Source of the DNA: Gracilariopsis chorda
Lineage: Eukaryota > Rhodophyta > Florideophyceae > Gracilariales > Gracilariaceae
Reading direction: 5' to 3'
DNA length: 64,000 nucleotides
Assembly: GCA_003194525.1 (NCBI GenBank)
Contig: NBIV01000027.1
Location: forward strand, 124,001 to 188,000
The notes under the pieces were generated by a model. The model saw nothing but the letters and a program-made list of their open reading frames with translations. It did not search any database and was not told where the DNA came from. The position numbers and the translations under genes are program-made. Positions 44,106 to 55,809 of the stretch are shown here, piece by piece (the first letter of the stretch is position 1; each line of letters starts with the position of its first letter).

Positions 44106-44360
44106 CTATTCTTCTTAGAGGGTTCTATGTTTGTAGAACTGTGTGGCCTACGTAGGCACTACATAGATTTAAACTATTTTTGTTACAAGAGTGTACGTTT
44201 GCAGTAGTGCGCAGCCTACGTATGCACTACATAGATTACAACTATTTGTGTTAGAAAGGTATACGTTTATCATACTGTGCGACCTACTTATGCACTACGT
44301 AAACTATAACTATTTTTGGTAGAAGGGTATAAGTAGGTTGTACTGTAAGTTATTTATTTT
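44106..44360. repeat. 68-bp tandem repeat array with palindromic core
   Basis: Three full 68-bp units (44134-44201, 44202-44269, 44270-44337) with a partial unit before (44106-44133) and a short one after. Each unit has CCTAC(G/T)TA(G/T)GCACTAC near its start, followed by an AT-rich block with AACTATTT. In unit 1 GCCTACGTAGGC is a perfect 12-bp palindrome. The units differ from each other by roughly 20-30%, so the array is not recent. It is not open in any frame. Confidence 0.8.
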
Positions 44361-45239
44361 GTTATTTGAATAGGATACTATTCTATTTTACCTACTGTCT
44401 AATGTGCTGATGGTTGTGTACTAATGATATAATGTACCCTAAAGTCGCAAAACTTTTTCTCCAAGCAGCCATCCACAACTTATTTCACTCTACTTCTTCG
44501 TTTCAAATATCGTCTAAAGCCATGGCCGATACGTCTCAAACCAAGGGCCGCTACCTACAACTATGCCATTTGCGCAACTGTAAGGATGCTATTCTACCAC
44601 GCTTGTGCATATTATTGGAAAGATTGTGCACAATGCAGGCTGCATTGAAGTACATTGATGTCCACCGTGGCAATGTCATTTTTTTTGGAAGAGATTTTGT
44701 GCTCCGTTGGCGCAAAGATCAACACTGCGTACACGGAATTGGAAGAATACCACCTGATTGGACGCAGCAAGCCGTTTTCTGTTCATTGGCCTTCAGAGAT
44801 ATCCTGGTTCGAGATGGGTTTGACGGGGCTGACAGAAGTTAAGGCTGTCGAGAGTGACAGATCTTACACGTGCTCTATTGATTCGCGCCAGTAGGGCAAA
44901 TACTTTGATTACCATTGGCTAGTCGTTTGAAGGGAAATAAATGTGCGTTAATTGATTTATTCTAAGGGGTCAACTTGCTCGTTGTCAGAGCAATTCTTAA
45001 GTGGGTTGGATGTCAATCCCAAGATTTAACTCCCTATTTCGATAAGAAACTGTTCCAACTCCGCAAATATTTGTTTTTCCAAGAAATTGATAGTACGGCT
45101 TCATTGGTGTCTCAATCTACAGAAACTTCTATATGCTACAAGTACTTTGCAACACGGCTACTTGCCTCCGGTCTGTACCTCATCTGAAAATCATATTCTG
45201 AAAGAACGCACATCCATCTTGCAAGTCTCCCATGGATAT
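44361..45239. other. Unassigned region with a 142-codon frame
   Basis: A plus-strand frame at 44414-44842 and an overlapping one at 44655-44894 show protein-like stretches (LRNCKDAILPRLCILLERL; SVGAKINTAYTELEEYHLI). Reading both together suggests a broken gene, but no family was recognised. Confidence 0.3.
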
Positions 45240-48200
45240 CTCGCTTCCTAAACGCATACTGCAAGACCTTGTGATCAGTAATGAGTGTGAATGGGAGAGA
45301 TCATAACAAGAAACTACAAAAAGTTTTCAATGCGAAGATAACTGCTAATGCTTCGCGTTCGCAGGCTGAGTAGCGTTTCTCAGCTTCTGTCACCGTACGG
45401 TAAGCTAACTGTACTGGATGTGGTTTGCCTTCTCTTTTCTGAGAAGTAACTGCCCCTACCGACACACTTGATGCATCAATTTCAACTACGAAGGGTTCGT
45501 CAAATTTTGCAAATCTCAGAAAAGGGAGTTTGACCAACTTCTCTTTGAGATCAACGAAGGCTCCCTACTTTTCTGAGGTCTAGAATAACTTTTTCATTGG
45601 TAAAGTGGACCCATCCAGGGCAGCGGATGCTTCAGCAAAACTTCGTATAAACCGTCAATAGTAACTGAACATTCCAAGGAAACTTCTTAGTTCTGTTGCA
45701 GAGGTTGGACGTTGAGCTTCCTATATTGCTTTGATCTTTTATGGGTCCGACGTGATTCCCATCTTATCGATGATATGTCTCTAGAGCTTCATCTCAGGCT
45801 GCGCGAAACTACACTGAGCCAGCTTAATCTTCAACCATGTGAGGCAATTCTGCGGATTACATTTCCGCAATGCACCAGCTGATCCTCTTTATTATCGGAG
45901 TAGATGCAGACGTCATCCAAGTGGACACGAACAAAGTATGAGTGTTTGAACACGGCTTCCATCATTCTTTGAAAGGTAGCAGGTGCATCCATCAATCGGA
46001 ATGACATAACTTCGAACTGGAATGTACCGAATCTGCAGATGAAATTTCTCAACTCTGTACAGTTTTTGGGCATCCTCACTTGCCAGTATCCTGAACACAA
46101 ATCTAGAGTTGTGAATAGCGAAGACCCACGAAGGTCATCAACTACTTCTTCTTTGCGTGGTAATGGCCAACGATTGGACTTCATCTTCGCATTCAATGCA
46201 CGATAGTCCTCGCAAAGATCGGACTTGCGCCTTTCTTTGTTCCAATTACAAAAGGATAGCAACAGGCAGAGTTTGCTGGTGTTACGATTCCTGGCCGAAG
46301 CATTTTATCAATCTCTCTTCTTACCACATCATTATGTTGGGCTTGGAAATGTCGTGCCCGAAACTTTAAAGGTTCTGAATCCTTCAGATTGAAAGAATGC
46401 CTACTGGGACATCAGTAGGTCTAAGATTTTCCAAGGACCAAGCAATGGCTTTCAAGTCTATCAGTGTTTCGGAGAGCTGTATTTGTGCGCTTTCGAGAGA
46501 TGCTGGACCTTTTTCGCGAATAATGGCAATTTTAGGTCTTCCTCTACTGCAGCCAGGTTCAGCACATGTAACTGTTCTTCCTCAATATCACTCTCTTCAT
46601 CTTCTTCTAAGAGCTGGGTGATAATCTCTTTCCCTATACCCCCATCATTCATCATCGGGTGAGATTTGATCTCCTTCGCAAGAGCAACAACAAGCTCCCT
46701 ATCCTAGTCACTTTCCGAACTGGAAGAATCTGGATATATCTCTGAACCTGAGAGGAAATCCTCACTATCGATCTCAGATCTTTCCATATCGGGGATACTT
46801 TGATCGTATTCTAGATCTAATACGGGTTGGATGTCCTCTATAGTCATGATTACCGTATGATTTCCCATGTCCATGCCAGCTCTAGTGTTCTACAAGGTTG
46901 AGGAAGCAATAATCATATCCAACGATGGGTCATCCACAACTGAAAAGTTTAGCAGAGTCCTCGACTCACCAAACAGCACAGGAATGCCTTTGATGACGCC
47001 TCGCACTACACTAGAGTTTCCAAAGGCGACATTAATCTTCCTCATCGTTGCTTCTGGTGAGAGCGTAAGTTCTTACATCAGAGAAGTGTAGAAAAGGTTT
47101 GGCACAGCTACAGAGTCTAGATGTGCGTTGAATTTGGTTCCGAATAGCTTCAGTATCACGAAGTTTAGTCTTCGAATACTTCCAGCCTTGTGGGCGGCAG
47201 CAACTGTCTAACTTCTAGTATTCTTTACAAACAGTTTCTGAATCTGTCTTTTTGCCACCTCGGCATCTCTGCAGAGTAGTTGAACAAGCGTGAGTCTCCA
47301 TAGAGCAATCGCCAACTCGATTTGTACGTTGTACTGCCCTACAAAGTCTAAAATTCCATCTTTTCGGGCTTTCTGCGCCCTCTGCTGGGCTGGTTTGAGA
47401 GAGTTGGGCTTAATCGTCTTTCTAATTGGTAGAACTTTCCCAGGGTCGATGCTAGGACCTGGCTGATGATTCAGCAACTAATGTTTGGCCATTCTTCATT
47501 TTTGGCTCCGTCAGCAGCTCCCAACCTTCACAGTCTCTCTTTATATCATTAATAGCATCTTTGTCTGCATTATCTTCAGTCAATATCCCAACGGTGTGTT
47601 CTTTATCTTTTCCAGGATCCTTCTGTTTATCCCCGTCTGGGGTCATGCATTTGTCTTCTGCGGCGATGACGGGCTCCAGTGTCTGTGGCCTTGACCAATA
47701 CTTAGCTTTCGAGTGTCCCATTTTCTGGCATTGCAGGCATCTAGTATTCTAGGGCCAATTCTTGTTACAGCGATTTGTCCCATGTCCTGGCTTGTGGCAG
47801 AACGAATAGACACTATCGCTGTTCCCATCTTTTGAAGTTTGTTTCTTCCTAGCCAAGAGCGCGAGCACTGCTTTCTGACAGGTGAAATCTTCTAACTTAT
47901 TTTCCAGTGACTTCACAGCTTGTTCGGGACGAAGGAGAATACTTATAGGGTAAATTTACTTAACTTCTTCTTTCCTCTTTCCAGTATAGGCCTGACTCAA
48001 AGTTTCTCGGCAACAAACATAGTCTCGAATCGTACGCTTGAGAGACTAGTAGTCACTTGCACCTCTTAGCAATACATACTAAGCCAGGTCCATATCATCC
48101 ATGACTGCATTCCTCAGCAGCCCGAACTTGGCTTCATCATTGAAGTTGACCTTCTTGCAGGAAACGTCAATGTCCGTTAGCGAAGTTGCCATATGTCAGC

Positions 48201-48260
48201 GTCGAGGCTTGCAATCCATGGCTCTACGGATATAATCCTCCTCACTGACCACCTCTGAGA
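45240..48260 (-). mobile_element. Ty3/gypsy LTR retrotransposon fossil 3
   Basis: Minus-strand remains: gag with a Cys-rich knuckle-like region around 47700-47800 and basic/acidic spacer sequence (47208-47720), then reverse transcriptase (SLFTTLDLCSGYWQVRMP; DAPATFQRMMEAVF; VHLDDVCIYSD; 45830-46262) and RNase H (EPFVVEIDASSVSVGAV; EAEKRYSACEREALAVIFAL; 45301-45540). Motif spacing is Ty3/gypsy-like. Integrase and LTRs were not found. It is broken in several places and looks old. Confidence 0.75.
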
Positions 48261-48873
48261 ACTTCTCAATCATTACTTGCTTGACGGCAGTGTAAATATA
48301 TGCATCTTGGAGCAACTGTCCCTCGTATGCGTAAGTCTCCTACTAAAAGTCAAGCACTTCTTTTCCATCCAAGACTGCAAATGGTGCGTTGTTTTTTCTG
48401 AATCATTAAACTTTTTAGCTTTAACAATATCAAAGAAGAAGAAGTACCTGACTACATCTGATTCAGGTCCACAACTGAACGAAATTTCTGAAGATGACGA
48501 CATCGTTCTGAAAAGGCCCTCCTCGAGAGTACCATGAAGGCAACGAAAGCGGCTTACCTCCTTCCTGTTCGGTAAGAAGGGGCGAGAGGGCAGCCTTTTC
48601 TATTTTAGTCAGGCCACCGGCTAGGTTGCCCGAGGGCCGATCAAAACACTTGATAGAAACTGGCGTGCCATGCACGCCAGTACAAGTGCCATTGGTGCAA
48701 TTTGTCAAACAATCTTCCTCCAAGGTGCCTGGCAAATGTAATCAGTATTCTCCCAAAAAACCTTACGCAGCCCCCCCCTGCTCTGTCTAACAATCACGCC
48801 ATCTATAGTGGAGCAATATGCAGATGCGCTGGCCTCCTTACAGAATTAGCTTACAGAATTCCCACTATCTTTC
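48261..48873. other. Spacer between retro-fossil 3 and the recombinase relic
   Basis: It holds the upstream side of fossil 3, where its 5' LTR would be expected. TGGCGTGCCA then TGCACGCCA near 48660 form a short inverted repeat. No confident feature. Confidence 0.35.
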
Positions 48874-49617
48874 GTGAAGCTAGATGAAACCCTACTCGAT
48901 TTCACAGAGAACCAGATCTCGTACTCACGAATACGACGTACCAGAGAGTGTTATCTTCTATTTGCAATCTATATTTTAGCCTCGTCATGGCGAAAAGCCT
49001 TAGAATTCTCCAAAAGAGCACTAAATGGTTGGAACAGGTCCAAAACATCCGTTTCATCGACAACCTTGACCAAACATTTCACATTTGTGCCTGCCGGATA
49101 CTTACTGCATCAAAACGACCACACTACAGCCTTTGCACTGGTCATTGCCAGGGCTTCGTACTTAAGGGCGGACGAAGTATTGAACCATACATCGGTTCGA
49201 ATTGCCCTCCCAGGAGACCCCCAGCTAACTTCATATCCGAGTGGAACTTGTAGTATTTGAATCAGGGATACAACAACAGGCCTGTTCAAATTCATAACCA
49301 TAACAACACTTGAAGCCGTTATTAATCTGTGCGTATACCCCTCGACATTCTCTATTCTGCCCTCGTCTGAAGAAAGACTTTTCAAGATCTCCAATTTGAC
49401 GCATCAGAAAAGGCCGAAATCTGCTTATGCTTCTTTAGATTTGAATAGTTTTAAGTACACAAACCACTCCTTTCGGATCGGTGGGGAGCGTCATGAATTT
49501 GTGTGGGGAAAGTCTTCAGAAACAACTGCAACTGTTAAAAGCTGGAAATCGTTATCATTTTTACAAAATTATCTTATAAATGGGAAAGAATGTGGAGTGA
49601 AACCCAGAGAAGGGTGA
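48874..49617 (+). mobile_element. Tyrosine-recombinase relic (Crypton-like or DIRS-like)
   Basis: Plus-strand pieces carry AFALVIARASYLRADEVLN (the 'LRA-E-L' motif around the first catalytic Arg) and, about 250 bp on, YTNHSFRIG (the H-x-x-R box) followed by VKSWKSLSFLQNYL, matching the GRWKS-AF-YI end of tyrosine recombinases in Cryptons, Ngaro and DIRS elements. No reverse transcriptase lies next to it on this strand, which favours a Crypton. It is broken and old. Confidence 0.5.
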
Positions 49618-51155
49618 TGCCCACAGGATTTTCTGATTTTGCCATTTTGGGAGGTGACCTCAGTGGAAAGAGCCCTCTGTTGGTACACAGTGTGTTGGAT
49701 GCCAGTTCTAAGTCCGACGACGGTTGCTGGATATACCTACAGAAGTTGGCAGAGAAGGGATCATAAGACGAAGGGTACTTGTAGAACGCCTTGGAAACAA
49801 GCGGTGAAAGACAACAAAAAAGGGCACCGTAAAACGAGGAGTATGCTCGGGACACGGAACCCAGAGCAACGCCAAGGACGTTGTAAAAAGCGGGAGCAGG
49901 TCCGTAGGTGGGGTGATGACGAGAATAATAACCATTAAAATAGTCTATACGAGAGTGGAAACCAATTTGAATCTCAGGATGACGCTGGACCATGAAATAA
50001 AAGTGACAAACCATAAAGTGTTTCCTAGTTTACCCTGAGGGGTAGTCGCACAATACTTTAACGTGGTAACCATTCGCAGAGATTTGTAAACCTACGCAAA
50101 TCATTACGAGTATAGTGCGGACTTCGAAAAGAAGACATCACTCAGTTACCTTTTCCTGTGGGGAAAGTGAGTGGAGGTCAACCTGCCCTAAGTAGCTTCT
50201 ACTACCGTAGAGTCCAATAAAACTCTGAGCATATGTGTACACCTTGCGAGGTCCACCAAGGTAGCTGGCCGGCCCTGCAGGTGTCCATACACAGCGGTGC
50301 CACAGATATTTATCCAACGGGTTCCTGCAAATACGACCAGTGCCAAGGATCATATCCACCAAACTTGTAGAGATTCTGCTAACTAACAACTCCAAAATAA
50401 ACCAAAAACTAGGTAACACGTTATAGACGTCCGCACGTCTGTCCACATAACACAGTCGCCATACGGGAATCATCTACCTCCATCCTTCAAAATATCCATT
50501 GCTCTTTAGAACGTGGATTGTGGAGCTTAATTTAATTTCATGCACAAACCAAAATGTGACGTATTATTCAAAATGATTTACTTAATTATGTTGCTTATCA
50601 TCATATATCAGAACATAATGCATTATCCTGACTTTGAATCTCTGGGTTGGGATCCACATCCGTCAGTCATGGAGTATGCGTGTGAATATGTAGAGCAATG
50701 TGTATGCCTATACCCTCCAGGCGTGGTGGATCATGAATGATTCAGTACCTACGTGGCATCAGCTCAACTCAGAAACGAGTGGAGCCTTGGATATTTTGTG
50801 TGAAACTCAATATGAATGTGATTTGGTACTTTTAAAACCTTCGTGGTTGATTTCTATGATATCTGGAAAAGCTGGCCGCGTGGTAAGCGTACGAATGCTA
50901 TTCAGGGCTGGCATGATATAAACGAGTCGTGATGCAGCGTGACCGTCCGTGCCGTTCAGGGACACGAATTTGTGGAAGACAGTTGTGGCAAACTACAGTA
51001 GTATTTTTTTGTTTTATTATGATCCAATAGTGCTTAAGGGAAGAATGATCTGGCACTACCCCAAAGAGATGACAAGCCATAACTCGGTTCTCAGATTATC
51101 GTCTACGCGAAGTGTCTAACACCTCCTGGGGTTGCACCCTGTTTCGTTTCGTTAT
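49618..51155. other. Unassigned region
   Basis: It contains a Lys/Arg-rich frame (49639-49938), minus-strand frames (49574-50014, 50138-50473) and plus-strand pieces at 50540-50921, none with a recognisable motif. Probably relic DNA. Confidence 0.35.
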
Positions 51156-51807
51156 TGTTAGGAACAGAGGTGCAGTGGTTGAATTGGTTGGAAGTCGATG
51201 GTGGTGATTCTAGTTAGACGTTCGGAACGTCAATTGGAGTTAATATAGAGTTTCTAGTCTAGTTCTATCAAAGCCACTAGTCGATGAGAACTCGTCCGAG
51301 TTAAGTGGTATGATGCTTGGTGTTCGTGCTGGCCTCCGTACGCGACTGGTTTACCGGGTTCAGTGCTAGATGTAGTCGTTTGATGACTTGGCAAATTCCA
51401 TCAATGCTGATGACTTGTCATCAGACATAGTCTTGATGATCTGGCATGAAGCAAGGGTGCCATTGATGAGTTGGCACGACTCCCTCTGGAATCTTCCATG
51501 ACCGTTTGATCTCTGCTGTACCGTACGAAGTGTCTGTCAACGTTGTGAGTAGTAGGCAACGTGTAATTTAGAGCCAATATGTCCACGTGGTCAGCCAAGG
51601 CTTCTTTGACATGAACATGTTGTCATGTCATATTGAAAGGGTGTCATGAAGATATCAACTCGGCTTTGAGGCCAGTTTGGCATGGCAAATGGGAAACCGA
51701 TTTCTTCAGCAGATCGATTACAATAAAACAAGCCGTTTTGTGCACGTTAGAACTGATGCTGGAGCGAACTATACTCAAAGACAGGTAAATAGTAACTAAT
51801 TCTAACA
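51156..51807 (-). repeat. Solo LTR of the large Ty3/gypsy family
   Basis: A 652-bp copy of the LTR found at 54385-55033 and 61286-61937, in opposite orientation. On the plus strand it begins TGTTAGGAACAGAGGTGCAG and ends AATTCTAACA, so the TGTTAG/CTAACA ends are kept. No internal element sequence adjoins either end. Flanking 5-mers (GTTAT and CTGAA) do not match, so no target duplication is visible. Confidence 0.85.
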
Positions 51808-51893
51808 CTGAAGAGGAGAAAGAGAACGCAAAGGCGATGCTATACTTCCAGAACAACAAAACCCTACTCACCATGGTTGTTATATAGGAACTG

Positions 51894-53040
51894 GTGCAGA
51901 CGTTCGTGTTGTCAATGAAAAGCGAAGGACAGCACCGAATTGGATCCTTCAATGGCCGTCCAACGCTTCGTTGTGTAGATGGCTTCATTCGCCGCCGAGA
52001 TGTGCAGTACAAACCTCTCAAGATAATGGAAGCAGAAAGACTACAAGCATTGACTCTGGCAAAGGTAGCACGCCATATTGCTTCTATCCAAGGGTTGATG
52101 AAGCGGTTTTGCATTCACAGTCCAAAACAAGTCTTCAACCTCCATGAGTCCGGTGCTTCTCTTTCAAAGCTACCTGGTCGCACGCGTGCAAGGGGTTTGA
52201 GGTGTCAGATTTTGTTTTGATACAGAAAGCTGTGAGAAATAGTGGAAATAATGATCGCGTTACAGTTGTGCCCGTAATATCAGCTGATGTTCGTGCTTTG
52301 AAACCAGCGGTGGTATTCTTTGGGAAACAAGCACATTTAAGGTATGTAAATGGTGTGTGGGAGACATTGCATGACTCCTTACCACCCTGATATTTGTTCC
52401 AGAGAGAGATTTCTGGCGTTGTTGGAGCGATATTTATCGACTGGGCAAAAGCGTTCATTGAAGAAACGAAGGGGGTTAGAAGAATTGACAACCTTTTGCT
52501 GGTTATAGATTGTTATGCAGCTCTCCTTTAGTTTCGCACATTGGAGTTGTTTTGAAATAATTGCATCATTGCAGTCGCCTTGCTATCTCACACTAGTCAC
52601 ATTCCCCAGCCTCGGGATGTGATCGTATTTACCGCCTACATATCTTATCAGAAGCGGAAGATTCACCGCTTTGCGAGAGTGGCAATGTTCATGGATGCCT
52701 GTGATATTGCGGTATATGTCAACATTGCGCTTTCTGAGACCCAAACTCATTCGAATATTCGAGTTGGATTTGAGCGAATGGGTTTGGTGGTACAGGATGC
52801 TTGTTTTGCTTCATTGAAGCCTTTACATGAGGTAATGTTGGGCGGAGATGATCCTGGAGCAAACAAGGAGAGATTGGAGGAGTTGTTTGAGAAGTATTGT
52901 CGTCAGTCACGCAGCTTGGCTCCCTACTGTGATGTGGACGAGAGTGAGACGGTCAAAGTGTCTACGGTGCATGGCGCCAACTTGATTGCATATACGATGT
53001 TGCGGGCTCCGGAAGCTCTTCCCCAACCAACTAATTCATA
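51894..53040 (+). mobile_element. pogo/Tigger-type DDE transposase relic
   Basis: Plus-strand pieces follow the DDE_1 layout of pogo-like (Tc1/mariner superfamily) transposases: ERLQALTLAKVARHIASIQ, HSPKQVFNLHESGASLSKL (usual N(V)DE(T/S)G; the catalytic Asp is His here), VTVVPVISADVRALKPAVVF, AIFIDWAKAFIEET, NLLLVIDCYAALL (second Asp), LLSHTSHIPQPRDVIVF (third Asp of QPLD), and THSNIRVGFERMGL near the end. A frame change near 52200 and stops near 52389 and 52530 disable it. The reversed solo LTR lies 87 bp upstream. Terminal inverted repeats were not identified. Confidence 0.72.
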
Positions 53041-54384
53041 GGAATTCTCAGAGAGATTCAACATTTGATCGACTTAGCCCCACCGAGAGGTACTAATGAA
53101 ACATCTCAAAAACACTAGGATGAAGCGATGAAAAAACACGTCAGAGCACTCTGCGCGTAGTCGGGCCAATCTGGCCATAATAGAAATGGAAAGCACGGCG
53201 GACAATGAAGATCGTTCGGGTTGAAGAAGGTCAAAGAACCCAGAGAGGTTGGCTGGTGTGGCGCGTGTAGACGTCTGGCTTGCAGTCTATTAGGGGTTCT
53301 TTTTGTTGTTGGGAGTTGTGCTAGATTTTTGATTGATTATAACGCTATTAGCAAGCCGCTGCCACACACAACGATTTTCATGGATATGCGGAATTGGAAC
53401 CGTTTGACGCTGTCCAGTCTCCTTCTTCTCTCTTCGAAAGCTCTTCGTTTTTTTTTGGTTTGAAACGTCGGTGCACTGTTCTCCATTCAACTAACTTTTA
53501 CAATTTTTTTCAACGGATCTAGTTGGACGACTATGAGCTGCATTTCGGCTTCGTAGATTTCGCGATCATCGGAGGAAGCGACTTCGACGAACTATACTCT
53601 GAACAGTTAACTACCTTTGCGAGCATTGAAACGTAGAACAACAGCCACTTTAAATTTTTGCACACTTTCATTAGCCAGTGTTGTCACACGTACCCGGCTC
53701 CAAGGCACAGCCTCGCTGGCGGAGTAGATAGCCGTGCAATCCATGCCTCTCCGTAAACCGACTCGAGCCCATTGGCTCTCTATTTGGTGGTCCTACAGCC
53801 AGAGCATTCAAACTTCGCTTGAATACTTCGGTTGAGCATTGCTGGTGTGCATATCCCGTACCATATCCTGCGAAGATAATTTGCAGAACTGTAAAGGGCA
53901 TTTTGGGGATCAGTATCACAAGATGGGCAATCTTCCCAAGCTATTCGCGGCCTTGTCTTTTTTGAGATAGACTCGGCGGCAGGGTCCTCCACACCACACA
54001 AAGTTCCGGTATATAACTGAGCTGGCTTACAGCTATACTGACGGAGTTGTTCCTGAAAATCAGGTTACCAGTAGTTCCAATTAGTGCACAAGTTCTTGTA
54101 AGCGTTTTTCTAATCCACTGATAATCTAAAGAACAAAGGGCACACGAAATCAAATAGAACCAAAATGAAGTTACAATCCAGCAGGCCGTGCAAAAAGCCG
54201 AAAATACCCGAAAGTGAGGGTTTTGTTAGTTCTGCCAACACGGCAACACTCAACACTGAATAGAACGGGTATTTGTTTCGAAGATAAGAAAGAAACCAAA
54301 TCTGTAAAAGACGTTGACACTACGCGAACTCACGACGTAAAGCAGATGAGTGATTCTCTTAGATATCGTGCTGGTGAGTATAAC
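53041..54384. other. Unassigned region before the large Ty3/gypsy element
   Basis: Minus-strand pieces between 53671 and 54153 read through a plausible protein (AGYGTGYAHQQCSTEVFKRS; LNALAVGPPNREPMGSSRF) interrupted by stops. No family was recognised. The rest is AT-rich spacer. Confidence 0.3.
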
Positions 54385-55033
54385 TGTTAGAAATAGATAT
54401 TATTTACATTTCTTTGTGTATAGTTCGCTCTAACATCAGCTCTAACGTGCACAAACCACTTAGTTTTATTCTACTCAATCTGCTGAAGAAATCAGTTACC
54501 CATTTGCCATGCCAAACTGGCCTCAAAGCCGAGTTAACATCTTCATGACATCCTGTCAGTATGACATGTCAAAATGTTCATGTCAAGGAAGTCTTGGTTG
54601 ACCACGTGGACATGATTGCTCTAAATTACACGTTGCTTACTACTCACAACGGTGACAGACACTTCACACGGTACAGCAGGGATCGAACGGTCATGGAAAA
54701 TTCGGGAGGGAGTCGTGCTAAGTCATCACTGGCACCCTGGGTTCATGCCAGATCATCAAAACCTCGTCTGATGACAAGTCATAAGCATTGATGGAATTTG
54801 CCAAGTCATGAAACGACTAGATCTAGCACTGAACCCTGTAAACCAGTCGCGTATGGAGGCCAGCACGAACACGAAGCATTATACCGTTTAGCTCGCACGA
54901 GTTCTCATCGACTAGTGACACTGATAGAACTGGACTAGAAACTCTATATAGACCCCGATGGATGTTCCAAACTTGTAACTCTGATCATCACCATCGTCTT
55001 CCAACCAATTCAACCACTGCACCTCTCCTAACA
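54385..55033 (+). repeat. 5' LTR of Ty3/gypsy fossil 4
   Basis: It starts TGTTAGAAATAG and ends CTCCTAACA. Matches to the 3' LTR run along the whole length. CTCTATATAGACCCCGATGG near 54943, shared by both LTRs, is a likely TATA promoter. Confidence 0.88.
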
Positions 55034-55034
55034 T

Positions 55035-55042
55035 TGGTAGCA
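55035..55042 (+). other. Primer-binding-site candidate
   Basis: TGGTAGCA begins one base after the 5' LTR. It would pair with a tRNA 3' end of sequence TGCTACCA, as in initiator tRNA-Met. The match was judged over eight bases only. Confidence 0.5.
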
Positions 55043-55158
55043 TTCGCAAGTAAGTATTGCGCTTACTTTAAACTGATGACCATCCAGAGTTGGTGGATTT
55101 TGCTACACAAAACTCCCCAAGTTTGGATGAGCCACAGAGATCCAGATCATACTGACTG

Positions 55159-55809
55159 TTGATTTCTGACCAATATTGTGTTTCCAGTGAGCCTAATACT
55201 TCGATCCAGGTTACCATCGTCCTCGCCGTCGGGTTAAACCAACACCGACATATCCTCCAAACCACCGTCAACACTGCCGCCACCGCCCCTGTGAATCTCG
55301 CCGACCCTGGAACCCCCGTAGCTGACCAGAGCTTCTCCTTCGAACCCCGTACGCCTTCACCCGAACTAGTCGACAACCTCGTTTCGCTTGAACCCCGAAC
55401 GCCTCGTAGTCAACCACCATCTCCCGAGCCTGTGGGCATAGCCCTAGAAGCCTCAAACGAACGTCGACCAACTTCAATTGTGGACAAACCTACAGAAGTC
55501 CAAACAGTCGGGGATCGTATTCGTCAAGCGTATGACTCTGCCAATCAGAAACGCACACGTGTCCTTCCGATCAGTGGCGCCAGACACATCAACCTCTACC
55601 ATGTGGCAAACGATCGTATTCGTCGCCAAAGAAAGCGTACACTTCGTCGCAGTCTTTGTACACCTAGATGTGACGACTGCAATTTACGCTTCAACCGCAG
55701 CATAAAACTTGAGGAACACCTCCACGGAACCAAACACAAAAATAAGGTGTTGTCAAAGACGTCACCACCTGGTTGTTTTATTTGCCTTATTCCGTCCTTC
55801 AACAACTGA
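55159..55809 (+). other. Extra open frame in fossil 4 ahead of gag: C2H2 zinc-finger protein
   Basis: 216 codons between the 5' LTR and gag. The first half is Pro/Ser/Thr-rich with a repeated EPRTP motif. The C-terminal part has a basic helix region (RIRRQRKRTLRRS) and one C2H2/U1-type finger, C-x2-C-x12-H-x5-H, with HLHGTKH. Such a frame is not part of the standard gag-pol plan. It could be a captured host gene piece or an accessory nucleic-acid-binding protein. Confidence 0.6.

Noticed and set aside
44106-44360. CRISPR array
   Set aside because: The units are contiguous diverged 68-bp tandem repeats without unique spacers, and the DNA is eukaryotic nuclear.
49639-49938. Lys/Arg-rich 99-codon frame as a nucleic-acid-binding gene
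   Set aside because: Basic composition only, with no fold or motif, in a region of relic DNA.
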